DNA from: JACCTH01 sp035281645
GTDB taxonomy: Bacteria > Actinomycetota > Acidimicrobiia > Spongiisociales > ZC4RG35
Assembly: GCA_035281645.1 (NCBI GenBank)
Contig: DATEDN010000185.1
Span: 1 to 16,348, forward strand
Direction: 5' to 3'
Length of the DNA stretch: 16,348 nucleotides
Below the pieces are notes generated by a model. The model saw only the letters and a list, made by a program, of their open reading frames with translations. It searched no databases and was not told the origin of the DNA. A program made the translations under genes and the position numbers. Shown here in pieces: positions 6,909 through 13,156 of the stretch (position 1 is its first letter; every line of letters begins with the position of its first letter).

Positions 6909-7355
6909 TTAGAGAACCTCTATCGACCCGCCAGCTGCCTCGATCTTGGCTCGGGCCGCCTCCGAAAAGGCATCCGCCTTAACCGTCAGGGCCCGGTCGA
7001 TCTCGCCCAGGGCAAGGACTTTCACCCGGCCATGATGCTTGACCAGGCCTTTGTGCCGCAGCTCCTCGGGGGTGATCACCGAACCGGCCGGGAACCGGTT
7101 GAGGGTCGAGAGATTGACCACCGCGTAGGGATCCTTGTTGGGGTTGCGGAAGCCCTTGAGTTTGGGAATCCGCATCGACATCGGGGTCTGGCCCCCCTCG
7201 AAGCCGGGACGGAGAGTGTTGCGAGCCTTGAGCCCCTTCGTACCGCGCCCGGCGGTCTTATGGCCCTTGCCCCCCGTGCCGCGGCCGACCCGCTTCCGCG
7301 CCTTACGCGACCCTGGTGCAGGACTCAAATCATGAAGCTGAAACTGATCACTCAT
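6909..7355 (-). CDS. rplO: 50S ribosomal protein L15
   Basis: L15 is a late-assembly large-subunit protein whose extended N terminus threads through 23S rRNA. The 148 residues begin MSDQFQLHDLSPAPGSRKAR. They have the glycine/arginine-rich RVGRGTGGKGHKTAGRGTKG (22-41), then GFEGGQTPMSMRIPKLKGF (51-69) and a compact C-terminal domain ending GGSIEVL. The ATG at 7355 is preferred over an upstream in-frame ATG because it gives the family N terminus. It lies 8 bp inside the end of rpmD, the largest overlap in the window. No clear Shine-Dalgarno sequence is visible, so reinitiation after rpmD is likely. The stop is TAA, 2 bp before secY. Confidence 0.97.
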   Translation of the reverse strand: MSDQFQLHDLSPAPGSRKARKRVGRGTGGKGHKTAGRGTKGLKARNTLRPGFEGGQTPMSMRIPKLKGFRNPNKDPYAVVNLSTLNRFPAGSVITPEELRHKGLVKHHGRVKVLALGEIDRALTVKADAFSEAARAKIEAAGGSIEVL

Positions 7356-7584
7356 TCTCTGTCTTCGTCTTTTGTCTCTTGCCTTTTGTCTTCGGCTCGT
7401 CAGCTGCGACGACATCTACCAAGTGCCTAACTTTGTGAATCATTCCCCGGGTAGCGGCATTGTCGGGGAGCTCGTTGCTGGAATTGAGCTTGCCGAGCCC
7501 CAACCCCTTGACGGTTTTCACCGTTCCCGGCTTCTCGCCGATGAGTGAGCGTCGGAGGATGACCTTGACGGTGCTGCCTGCCAT
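7348..7584 (-). CDS. rpmD: 50S ribosomal protein L30 with charged C-terminal tail
   Basis: L30 is a small large-subunit protein. The core fits the family: STVKVILRRSLIGEKPGTVK (4-23), then the GLGKLNS segment and TRGMIHKVRHLVDVVAAD (46-63). The protein has 78 residues where about 60 is usual. The extra tail, residues 64-78 (EPKTKGKRQKTKTENE region), is rich in Lys, Thr and Glu. It is encoded by an A-rich low-complexity stretch unlike the GC-rich surroundings, and it runs 8 bp into rplO. The ATG overlaps the rpsE stop as TGATG. The tail may be a late addition by repeat expansion or loss of an older stop. Confidence 0.95.
   Translation of the reverse strand: MAGSTVKVILRRSLIGEKPGTVKTVKGLGLGKLNSSNELPDNAATRGMIHKVRHLVDVVAADEPKTKGKRQKTKTENE
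7356..7395 (-). repeat. Low-complexity A-rich imperfect repeat at the end of rpmD
   Basis: On the minus strand this stretch is almost all A and G with scattered C. AGACAAAAG occurs twice (7383-7391 and 7369-7377), and CGAAGAC occurs at 7388-7394 and again at 7361-7367. It codes for the lysine-rich L30 tail. Its composition stands apart from the neighbouring sequence. It resembles simple repeats that grow by slippage or belong to small dispersed families; which applies cannot be decided from one copy. Confidence 0.55.
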
Positions 7585-8123
7585 CAGCTGTCGACCGCCC
7601 TCATGGCTTCAGTGCTCCGATAAGCGGCGAGGAGTCCCGGAGGAATGACATCCTCGGGCTTGCGGCCCCGCATCTGGGCGACTTGCTCGGGTCGACGCTG
7701 GCCAGTGAGCGCCTTCATGGCGGCTTGGGCCACGTTGATGTGCGTTGGCGAACCGATCGACTTGGCCAGGGCGTCTTTGATACCCGCTGCCTCGAGAATC
7801 TGACGCACGGCACCGCCGGCGATGACGCCCGTACCGGGAGCCGCAGGCTTGATCAGCACCCGCGAGGCTCCGTGGACGCCGAGCGCCTCGTGAACGATGG
7901 TGCTCCCCGCCATGGGAATTGTGACCATTGCCTTGCGAGCAGACTCCATTCCCTTCTGAATGGCGGTGGGAACCTCACGAGCCTTGCCATAGCCGACGCC
8001 GACCTTGCCGTTTCCGTCGCCGACCACCACCAGGGCGCTGAAGCTGAATCGCTTGGCGCCTTTGGTCACTTTGGCGACCCGATTGATGTTGATGACTCTC
8101 TCTTCGAACTGGGACTCTGCCAC
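7584..8123 (-). CDS. rpsE: 30S ribosomal protein S5
   Basis: S5 sits at the mRNA entry channel and affects decoding fidelity. The 179-residue product starts MAESQFEERVININRVAKVT. It has the S5 dsRBD-like domain with the decoding loop VTKGAKRFSF (19-28) and VVGDGNGKVGVGYGKAREVP (33-52). The C-terminal domain carries GVIAGGAVRQILEAAGI (99-115) and GSPTHINVAQA (124-134). The start is GTG at 8123; the frame extends upstream, but the GTG follows a near-perfect Shine-Dalgarno sequence by 6 nt and gives the family N terminus. The gene lies 10 bp after rplR, and its stop overlaps rpmD as TGATG. Confidence 0.98.
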   Translation of the reverse strand: MAESQFEERVININRVAKVTKGAKRFSFSALVVVGDGNGKVGVGYGKAREVPTAIQKGMESARKAMVTIPMAGSTIVHEALGVHGASRVLIKPAAPGTGVIAGGAVRQILEAAGIKDALAKSIGSPTHINVAQAAMKALTGQRRPEQVAQMRGRKPEDVIPPGLLAAYRSTEAMRAVDS

Positions 8124-8129
8124 TACACG

Positions 8130-8136
8130 CTCCTTA
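8130..8136 (-). promoter_or_regulatory. Ribosome binding site of rpsE, overlapping the rplR stop
   Basis: The minus-strand sequence is TAAGGAG, in which TAA is the rplR stop and AAGGAG is a strong Shine-Dalgarno core. It is 6 nt from the rpsE GTG. This fixes the rpsE start and makes it one of the few junctions with a strong autonomous initiation signal. Confidence 0.85.
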
Positions 8137-8487
8137 GAAATCGAGGCCCGACTCGCGGGCGGCGTCGGCCAACGCCTTGAGTCGGCCGTGATAGGCGAAT
8201 CCTCCGCGGTCAAAAACGACTGAATCGACACCAGCGGCCTTGGCCCGCGAGGCGATCAGCTTTCCCACCTCGCTGGCGGTGTCGACGGAGAGCTTTCGGT
8301 CGCGAAGATCGGCCTCCTGGGAAGAGGCGGCCGCCACGGTCCGCCCACTCTGGTCGTCGATGATTTGGGCGTAGATGTAGCGATTGCTGCGATAGACCGC
8401 CAGGCGGGGCCGATTGGCATCGCCGAAAACGCCCTTGCGGACGCGGGCATGACGCCGGCGGCGTTGATCGATGCGGCTCCCTCTCAT
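8134..8487 (-). CDS. rplR: 50S ribosomal protein L18
   Basis: L18 binds 5S rRNA in the central protuberance with L5 and L25. The 117 residues have a basic N-terminal tail (RIDQRRRRHARVRKGVFG) followed by RPRLAVYRSNRYIYAQIID (27-45). Next comes the GRTVAAASS strand, and the family ending FDRGGFAYHGRLKALADAAR (92-111). The length is typical. Its ATG overlaps the rplF stop as ATGA. The TAA stop is part of the rpsE ribosome binding site. Confidence 0.98.
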   Translation of the reverse strand: MRGSRIDQRRRRHARVRKGVFGDANRPRLAVYRSNRYIYAQIIDDQSGRTVAAASSQEADLRDRKLSVDTASEVGKLIASRAKAAGVDSVVFDRGGFAYHGRLKALADAARESGLDF

Positions 8488-9023
8488 CGCTTCCCGGCCT
8501 TGCCCGCCTTACGCCGGACCTGCTCGTTGCTGTACCGGATGCCTTTGCCCTTGTAAGGCTCGGGCGGGCGTAATTTGCGAATGTCCGCCGCCACCTGGCC
8601 AACAACCTCTTTGTCGAAACCGGTAATGATCACCTTGGTGGGCTCTGGCACTTCGAAGGTCACCCCCGGAGGGGCGGCGAAGCTGACGGGATGGCTGAAG
8701 CCGAGCTGCAATTCAAGGTTCTGGCCCTTCTGAATCGCTCGATAACCGACGCCGACGATGGTGAGCTCGGAACGGAACCCTTCCGAGACCCCGACCACCA
8801 TGTTGTTGAGCAGGGCCCGCGACAGGCCATGAAGGGCGCGGCTCTGACGCTCATCATCGTGGCGAGACACCACCAGCTCTCCGTTCTCCTGGGTGATGCT
8901 GACCCGATCCGAAAAGATCCGCTCGAGCGTCCCCTTCGAGCCCTTGACCGAGACCCGCGGGCCCGAGACTTTCACCTCGACCCCACTCGGGATCGGAATC
9001 GGCTTCTTCCCAACCCGGCTCAT
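8484..9023 (-). CDS. rplF: 50S ribosomal protein L6
   Basis: L6 lies beside the sarcin-ricin loop and the factor-binding site. The product has 179 residues and the duplicated L6 fold: MSRVGKKPIPIPSGVEV (1-17), the first repeat up to about residue 80, and the second with VGVGYRAIQKG (90-100). The C-terminal signature LRPPEPYKGKGIRYSNEQVR is at 151-170. The ATG at 9023 is one base after the rpsH stop and was chosen over an upstream in-frame start because MSRVGKKPI is the conserved N terminus. The stop overlaps rplR as ATGA. Confidence 0.98.
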   Translation of the reverse strand: MSRVGKKPIPIPSGVEVKVSGPRVSVKGSKGTLERIFSDRVSITQENGELVVSRHDDERQSRALHGLSRALLNNMVVGVSEGFRSELTIVGVGYRAIQKGQNLELQLGFSHPVSFAAPPGVTFEVPEPTKVIITGFDKEVVGQVAADIRKLRPPEPYKGKGIRYSNEQVRRKAGKAGKR

Positions 9024-9024
9024 C

Positions 9025-9420
9025 TCACCAAACCTCGCACAAAATCTCGCCACCGAGGCGCCGACGGCGGGCTTCCCGATCGGCCAATAGGCCCTGGGAT
9101 GTGGAGACGACCGCGACCCCGAGGCCCCCTTGGACCCGCGGTATCTCTCCGGCCTGGCGATAGACCCGGTGCCCGGGCCGAGACACACGGCGGAGACCGA
9201 CGATCACCGGCGAGCGGCGGGGTCCGTAACGAAGAAAAAGAATCAGGTTCTGGTGGACGCCTTCGCCCGCGGTCTCGTAACGATCGATGTAGCCCTCGAC
9301 GACAAGAATCTTGGCGATCCCCTCTCGCACTTTCGACAAGGGCATCTCCACCTGTTCGTGGCCGACCGCGATCGAGTTACGGATCCGGGTCAGCATGTCG
9401 GCAATCGGATCGGTCATCAT
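9025..9420 (-). CDS. rpsH: 30S ribosomal protein S8
   Basis: S8 binds the central domain of 16S rRNA early in assembly. In E. coli it also represses the spc operon. The 131-residue product has TDPIADMLTRIRNSIAVG near the start and a C-terminal rRNA-binding domain with GLGVAVVSTSQGLLADREAR and GGEILCEVW at the end. The start is either ATG at 9420 (MMTDP) or ATG at 9417 (MTDP); the first was chosen for its 2-bp distance from rpsN. An AGAAAGG inside rpsN (9434-9440) is a possible but distant ribosome site. Confidence 0.97.
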   Translation of the reverse strand: MMTDPIADMLTRIRNSIAVGHEQVEMPLSKVREGIAKILVVEGYIDRYETAGEGVHQNLILFLRYGPRRSPVIVGLRRVSRPGHRVYRQAGEIPRVQGGLGVAVVSTSQGLLADREARRRRLGGEILCEVW

Positions 9421-9422
9421 GG

Positions 9423-9608
9423 CTACCACGAAGCCTTTCTGATCCCGGGCAGCTCTCCGCGGCTGGCGAGCTGACGAACACAGATGCGGCACATGCCGAA
9501 ATCGCGCAAGAAGGCCCGCGACCGCCCACAACGCTGGCAGCGGCTATACGCCCGCACGGCGAATTTGGGTTTGCGATTCGCCTTCAGAACCAATGATTTC
9601 TTCGCCAC
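9423..9608 (-). CDS. rpsN: 30S ribosomal protein S14, zinc-binding type (S14Z)
   Basis: S14 is a 30S head protein. This 61-residue form has Cys24-x2-Cys27 (RCQRCGR) and Cys40-x2-Cys43 (MCRICVRQLA), the four zinc ligands of the short type. The zinc-free paralogue is about 100 residues long and is used under zinc limitation. The product starts MAKKSLVLKANRKPKFAVRA and ends LPGIRKASW. The start is GTG at 9608, 6 nt after GAGGAG. A 23-bp spacer separates it from rplE, the second-longest in the window. The stop is TAG. Confidence 0.98.
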   Translation of the reverse strand: MAKKSLVLKANRKPKFAVRAYSRCQRCGRSRAFLRDFGMCRICVRQLASRGELPGIRKASW

Positions 9609-9614
9609 AAGTAT

Positions 9615-9620
9615 CTCCTC
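9615..9620 (-). promoter_or_regulatory. Ribosome binding site of rpsN
   Basis: GAGGAG on the minus strand, 6 nt before the GTG at 9608 and inside the 23-bp rplE-rpsN spacer. It is a strong Shine-Dalgarno match and decides the GTG start. Confidence 0.8.
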
Positions 9621-9631
9621 GCGAAATCTTC

Positions 9632-10195
9632 CTACCGAACTGACGTCTCTTGCTTGCGAAACGGGAATCCGAAGGCGTCAAGCAGAGCCTTGGCCTGAGA
9701 GTCCTCGGTGGCCGAGGTGCAGATCGTGATATCCATTCCTTTGACCGAGCTCACCCGATCGAATTCGATCTCGGGAAAGATGAGTTGCTCGGACACCCCG
9801 AAGGTGTAATTGCCGCGCCCGTCGAAGGAGCGCGGATTGAGACCACGGAAGTCTCGGATCCGGGGGATGGAGACCGCCAGCAGTCGATCGAAGAACTCCC
9901 ACATGCGGGTGCCTCGCATCGTCACCGAGGCCCCGACGGGCATTCCCTCCCTCACCTTAAAGCCGGCGACGGATCGACGGGAACGATTCATGCGGGGCTT
10001 CTGGCCGGTGATGAGCGCGAGCTCGTCCATGGCCGATTCGAGCTGCTTGCGGTCGGTCACGGCTTCGCCCACGCCCATGTTGACCACGATCTTCTCGAGC
10101 CGGGGAACTTGCATCACATTCGACAGTTGCAGCTGCTGGCGCAGAGCCGGGGCCACCTTCTCCAGGTATTCGGTCTTAAGTCGGGGGACCGTCAC
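9632..10195 (-). CDS. rplE: 50S ribosomal protein L5
   Basis: L5 binds 5S rRNA and contacts the P-site tRNA and 30S S13 through bridge B1b. The 187-residue product starts (M)TVPRLKTEYLEKVAPALR. It includes QVPRLEKIVVNMGVGEAV (about 29-46), LALITGQKPRMNRSRRSVAG and the C-terminal FGVSEQLIFPEIEFDRVSSV segment. The start is GTG at 10195, overlapping the rplX stop as GTGA. An upstream in-frame ATG would add 30 residues inside rplX and is unlikely. The stop is TAG, followed by a 23-bp spacer. Confidence 0.97.
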   Translation of the reverse strand: MTVPRLKTEYLEKVAPALRQQLQLSNVMQVPRLEKIVVNMGVGEAVTDRKQLESAMDELALITGQKPRMNRSRRSVAGFKVREGMPVGASVTMRGTRMWEFFDRLLAVSIPRIRDFRGLNPRSFDGRGNYTFGVSEQLIFPEIEFDRVSSVKGMDITICTSATEDSQAKALLDAFGFPFRKQETSVR

Positions 10196-10503
10196 AGATC
10201 GCCTCCGCAGCGTTTGCAGACCCGCTGTTTGCCGTTCTCGTCGACCCGATAGCCGATGCGGGTGGGAAGACCGCAGTCGTCGCATACGATCATCACGTTC
10301 GAGGCGTCGATGGGCATGTCCTTGTCGATGATTCCCGCTTGCATGGTTCGACCCCGCGCCTTCTGGTGCTTGCGAACCGTGTTGGCACCTTCGACGATGA
10401 CTTGATTCTTTCGTGGGATGACGCGGGAGATGCGCGACTCTTTCCCGGCATCCTTGCCGGAAATGACCTTCACCTTGTCACCTTCTCTCAATCTCATAGT
10501 CAC
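10192..10503 (-). CDS. rplX: 50S ribosomal protein L24 with Cys4 zinc ribbon
   Basis: L24 is an assembly initiator at the base of the large subunit near the tunnel exit. The 103 residues start with a KOW motif, LREGDKVKVISGKDAGKESR (5-24), followed by VIPRKNQVIVEGANTVRKH (28-46). The C-terminal part carries Cys74-x2-Cys77 and Cys96-x2-Cys99, spaced as a zinc ribbon; many bacterial L24 proteins have lost this. The start is either GTG at 10503, which overlaps the rplN stop as GTGA and was chosen here, or ATG at 10497. The stop overlaps the rplE start. Confidence 0.97.
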   Translation of the reverse strand: MTMRLREGDKVKVISGKDAGKESRISRVIPRKNQVIVEGANTVRKHQKARGRTMQAGIIDKDMPIDASNVMIVCDDCGLPTRIGYRVDENGKQRVCKRCGGDL

Positions 10504-10868
10504 AGGACCTCAGGGGCCAAAGAAACAATGCGCATGAAGCGCTGGTCACGCAGCTCGCGGGCTACGGGACCGAAAATGCGGGTTCCGCGGGGCTGACGGT
10601 TGTTGTCGATGATCACGCAGGCGTTGTCGTCGAAGCGGACATAGGTGCCGTCGATCCGTCGCGCCGCTTTCCGAGTGCGCACAACGACCGCCTTCACCAC
10701 CTCTCCCTTCTTGACCGCTCCTCCGGGAATCGCATCTTTGACGGTGGCCACGATCACGTCACCGACTCCGGCATAGCGACGGGTCGAGCCCCCGAGCACC
10801 CTTATGCAGAGAACTTCCCGGGCCCCGGTGTTGTCGGCTACTTTCAGCCGGCTCTCCTGCTGGATCAT
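10500..10868 (-). CDS. rplN: 50S ribosomal protein L14
   Basis: L14 lies at the subunit interface, forms bridges to 16S rRNA and is the docking point for the silencing factor RsfS. It has exactly the usual 122 residues. It begins MIQQESRLKVADNTGAREVL and contains GDVIVATVKDAIPGG (36-50) and VVVRTRKAARRIDGTYVRFD. It ends FGPVARELRDQRFMRIVSLA with a short tail. The ATG at 10868 was chosen over an upstream in-frame start because it matches the conserved N terminus and overlaps the rpsQ stop as ATGA. It is the first gene of the spc group, but no promoter gap separates it from the S10 group. Confidence 0.98.
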   Translation of the reverse strand: MIQQESRLKVADNTGAREVLCIRVLGGSTRRYAGVGDVIVATVKDAIPGGAVKKGEVVKAVVVRTRKAARRIDGTYVRFDDNACVIIDNNRQPRGTRIFGPVARELRDQRFMRIVSLAPEVL

Positions 10869-11125
10869 CGGGCTCGCTCCACGATCTCGGTCACTCGCCA
10901 TCGCTTTTGCTTCGAGATCGGCCGTGTTTCCATGATCCGAACGGTGTCGCCCTTCTTGGCGTCGTTTCCCTCGTCGTGGGCGTGGAACTGAGATGTCTGT
11001 CGCACGATCTTGTCGTATCGAGGGTGTTTGAACTGGGTCGGGACCTCGACCGTGACGGTCTTGTCCCGAGCGTCGGAAATAACGACTCCCACCCGCGTCT
11101 TTCTGCGTCCCCGTTGGTCAGTCAT
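10865..11125 (-). CDS. rpsQ: 30S ribosomal protein S17
   Basis: S17 is a primary binder of 16S rRNA helices 7 and 11 at the bottom of the 30S body. With the start at 11125 it has 86 residues. It begins MTDQRGRRKTRVGVVISDAR and has the OB-fold strand DKTVTVEVPTQFKHPRYDKI, the HDEGNDAKKGDTVRI loop and the ending RPISKQKRWRVTEIVERAR. Another in-frame ATG at 11143 would add six residues, but ATG 11125 overlaps the rpmC stop as ATGA and fits the family length. The stop overlaps rplN as ATGA. Confidence 0.97.
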   Translation of the reverse strand: MTDQRGRRKTRVGVVISDARDKTVTVEVPTQFKHPRYDKIVRQTSQFHAHDEGNDAKKGDTVRIMETRPISKQKRWRVTEIVERAR

Positions 11126-11334
11126 GACTGGCTCTGTCTCCATTCGGCAAGTTCTTGCTCACGCAGCAGGGTGGCGATTCGGGCGATCTCGCGGCGAACC
11201 GTCCGCAATCGAGCGGTGTTCTCCAATTGATTGGTGGCAAGTTGAAAGCGCAGGTTGAAAAGCTCAGCCTTGGCTTCGGCCAGCTTGTTGGAAAGCTCTG
11301 CGTAATCGAGCTCGCGCAATTCAGCGGTTTTCAA
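11122..11334 (-). CDS. rpmC: 50S ribosomal protein L29
   Basis: L29 is a two-helix protein at the peptide exit tunnel, next to L23, where trigger factor and SRP dock. The 70-residue product reads (M)KTAELRELDYAELSNKL, then AKAELFNLRFQLATNQLENT and a second helix with VRREIARIATLLREQE. The start is TTG at 11334, overlapping the rplP stop as TTGA. No ATG or GTG lies near the conserved N terminus, and the open frame further upstream runs inside rplP. The rare start codon and embedded position suggest translation mainly by ribosomes finishing rplP. Confidence 0.96.
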   Translation of the reverse strand: MKTAELRELDYAELSNKLAEAKAELFNLRFQLATNQLENTARLRTVRREIARIATLLREQELAEWRQSQS

Positions 11335-11744
11335 AATGGGTCCCTGGTGATGACGTGGGTCTTGATCGGTAGTTTGTGCCCGGCCTTGGTCAGAGCCTCC
11401 CGGGCGAGGTCCTCGGGCACTCCGGCCAGTTCGAACATGACTCTTCCCGGTTTGACCACGGCCACCCAAAACTCTGGATTGCCCTTGCCCGAACCCATCC
11501 GGGTCTCGGCCGGCTTTTGGGTGACGGGCTTATCGGGAAAAATTGTGATCCATACCTTGCCGCCACGCTTGACGGTGCGGGAGATGGTGATACGAGCGGC
11601 CTCGATCTGGCGAGCGGTAATCCAGGCCGACTCCATGGCCTGAAGTCCGAACTCGCCAAAGTTGACCGAGGTACCGCCTTTAGCCATGCCGGTGCGGCGA
11701 CCGCGATGCACCTTTCGGTGCTTGGTGCGCTTGGGCATCAACAC
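11331..11744 (-). CDS. rplP: 50S ribosomal protein L16
   Basis: L16 organises the A-site region of the large subunit and contacts the elbow of A-site tRNA. The 137 residues start (M)LMPKRTKHRKVHRGRRTG and contain GLQAMESAWITARQIEAARI (33-52) and WITIFPDKPVTQKPAETRMG (65-84). The signature GKGNPEFWVAVVKPGRVMF is at about 87-104. The start is GTG at 11744, 3 bp after the rpsC stop; the ATG at 11738 (MPKRT) is a plausible alternative two codons in. The stop is embedded in the rpmC TTG start. Confidence 0.97.
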   Translation of the reverse strand: MLMPKRTKHRKVHRGRRTGMAKGGTSVNFGEFGLQAMESAWITARQIEAARITISRTVKRGGKVWITIFPDKPVTQKPAETRMGSGKGNPEFWVAVVKPGRVMFELAGVPEDLAREALTKAGHKLPIKTHVITRDPF

Positions 11745-11747
11745 GAC

Positions 11748-12797
11748 TTATTCCTCTTCCTTCTCCGATTCTGGATCTAGATCTGCCGCCCCGCTGTCGA
11801 TGGCCTCGGCGAAGTCAACATCGACCTCGACCGTCTCCTCAACCGGGATTTCCTCGGTCGCGTCCTCGACCACGGGCTCGGGCACGACTGGTTCGGTCGA
11901 TTGCTCCTCGCGCGCAGCCTCGTATTCGACTTCGGCTTGTTCGGCGGTGATCCGCCGCCCGCCACCCGCTTCGATCAGGCGGCGACCGGGTTCACGCTTG
12001 CCCCCTCCGGCTTCGATGAGACGCTTGCCCCCTCCGGCCTCGATGAGACGGGGCATTTTATCACGACCGACTGCCTGCTCGGCCCGGGCCTTGGCCGGGG
12101 CCGTGCGTCGCGCCGGGCCTCCGGTGGCCAAAGCCGCCTCGGCTGCGATCTTCTCGCGACTGGCGGCGAGACCGCCAAGGACGTCACCGCGATAGACCCA
12201 AACCTTCACTCCGATGGTGCCGCCAGTGGTGTGGGCGGTGGCGGTTCCAAAGTCGATGTCAGCCCGCAGGGTGTGGAGCGGGACTCGTCCTTCCCGGTAC
12301 CACTCGCGACGGCCCATGTCCGAACCACCCAGCCGACCGTTGCACTCGACTCTCACCCCTTGGGCGCCGGACTTGAGAGCGGACGCCACTGCCCGCTTCA
12401 TCGCGCGGCGGAAGGCCACCCGGTTCTCGAGCTGATCGGCAACGCCCTGGGCCAGAAGCTGGGAGTCCAGATCGGGATCCTTGATCTCGGTGATGTTGAG
12501 CTTGACAGGCTTAGAGGCGATGTTCTCGAGCCCGGTTCGGAGCCGCTCGGCCTCCGAACCCTTGCGGCCGATGACCACTCCAGGTCGGGCGGTCTGAATC
12601 TCGACTACCACTCGGTCTCGGGTCCGCTCGATATCGATGCGCGACACCGCCCCCCGCTTCAACTCGCGGCGGAGGTAGTCGCGGATCTTCCAGTCTTCGT
12701 TGACCAGGGCGACGTAGTCCTTGTCCGAGTACCACTTCGACTTCCAGTCGTTGGTGGTCCCGATCCGAAATAGGTAAGGGTGAGTTTTTTGTCCCAT
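11748..12797 (-). CDS. rpsC: 30S ribosomal protein S3 with repeat-containing acidic C-terminal extension
   Basis: S3 shapes the mRNA entry channel and has helicase-related activity. The core fits: MGQKTHPYLFRIGTTNDWKS, KH domain with PGVVIGRKGSEAERLR (72-87), and the S3 C-domain with GRLGGSDMGRREWYREGRVP (154-173) and the GTIGVKVWVYRGD segment (193-205). The total is 349 residues, against about 210-280 usually. The extension has three parts. First comes an Ala-rich linker (about 206-249). Then come three copies of RLIEAGGGK/R (250-258, 259-267, 273-281). The last ~65 residues are strongly acidic and end ESEKEEE. Acidic or disordered S3 tails occur in actinobacteria, but I do not know this repeat. 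The ATG overlaps the rplV stop as TGATG; the stop is TAA. Confidence 0.97.
   Translation of the reverse strand: MGQKTHPYLFRIGTTNDWKSKWYSDKDYVALVNEDWKIRDYLRRELKRGAVSRIDIERTRDRVVVEIQTARPGVVIGRKGSEAERLRTGLENIASKPVKLNITEIKDPDLDSQLLAQGVADQLENRVAFRRAMKRAVASALKSGAQGVRVECNGRLGGSDMGRREWYREGRVPLHTLRADIDFGTATAHTTGGTIGVKVWVYRGDVLGGLAASREKIAAEAALATGGPARRTAPAKARAEQAVGRDKMPRLIEAGGGKRLIEAGGGKREPGRRLIEAGGGRRITAEQAEVEYEAAREEQSTEPVVPEPVVEDATEEIPVEETVEVDVDFAEAIDSGAADLDPESEKEEE
11955..12050 (-). repeat. 27-bp in-frame tandem repeat in the rpsC tail
   Basis: Two adjacent 27-bp units (12024-12050 and 11997-12023) differ at a single base and each encode RLIEAGGGK. A third, more diverged unit (11955-11981) encodes RLIEAGGGR after a 15-bp spacer encoding REPGR minus the shared end. 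The unit length is a multiple of three, so copy number can change without breaking the frame. The two near-identical units point to a recent duplication. Confidence 0.85.
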
Positions 12798-13144
12798 CAG
12801 TTTTCTTCTTCCTCGCCGTCGGAGACCACGATCGTTATGTGACTCGTCCGCTTGCGAATTCGAGTCGCCCGGCCCCGAGCCCGGGGCTGAAAACGGCGCA
12901 GAGTGGGCCCTTCGTTGGCGAAGGCTTCGACCACCTTCAGTTCATCGGGGTCTAGGGCGAAGTTGTGCTCGGCGTTGGCAATCGCCGAGTTGAGGACCTT
13001 GCTGACGTGAGCAGCCGCGCCGCGCGGCGACAGGGCCAAAAGCGCCCGGGCATCCTCGACCGGAAGGCCCCGCACTTGGTCGAGGGTGCGCCGCACCTTC
13101 AACGCCGGATGGCGGATGAAGCGAGCTTCGGCCCTAACTTTCAT
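12797..13144 (-). CDS. rplV: 50S ribosomal protein L22
   Basis: L22 lines the nascent peptide tunnel, and its long hairpin forms part of the constriction. The 115 residues start MKVRAEARFIRHPALKVRRT and have VLNSAIANAEHNFALDPDEL (50-69). The tunnel hairpin with QPRARGRATRIRKRTSHITI is at about 86-104. The C terminus ends in a short acidic run, SDGEEEEN. The ATG at 13144 is 12 bp after rpsS, with AGG as a weak ribosome site. The stop overlaps rpsC as TGATG. Confidence 0.98.
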   Translation of the reverse strand: MKVRAEARFIRHPALKVRRTLDQVRGLPVEDARALLALSPRGAAAHVSKVLNSAIANAEHNFALDPDELKVVEAFANEGPTLRRFQPRARGRATRIRKRTSHITIVVSDGEEEEN

Positions 13145-13156
13145 ATTGATCGGCCT

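Noticed and set aside
8691..9596. Plus-strand 301-codon frame opposite rplF, rpsH and rpsN
   Set aside because: Spans three certain genes in antisense and has the Arg/Pro/Gly-rich look of a GC-driven open frame.
10196..10285. Longer N terminus for L5 from the upstream ATG at 10285
   Set aside because: The added 30 residues lie inside rplX in another frame and look like an Arg-rich shadow; the GTG at 10195 gives the usual L5 start and a GTGA overlap.
11955..12050. Repeats in rpsC as a CRISPR or mobile-element trace
   Set aside because: Two units are directly adjacent without spacers, all are in frame and coding, and there are no terminal inverted repeats or cas genes nearby.
11901..12773. 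Plus-strand 290-codon frame opposite rpsC
   Set aside because: Antisense shadow of S3 with no recognisable domain and no upstream ribosome site that I can see.
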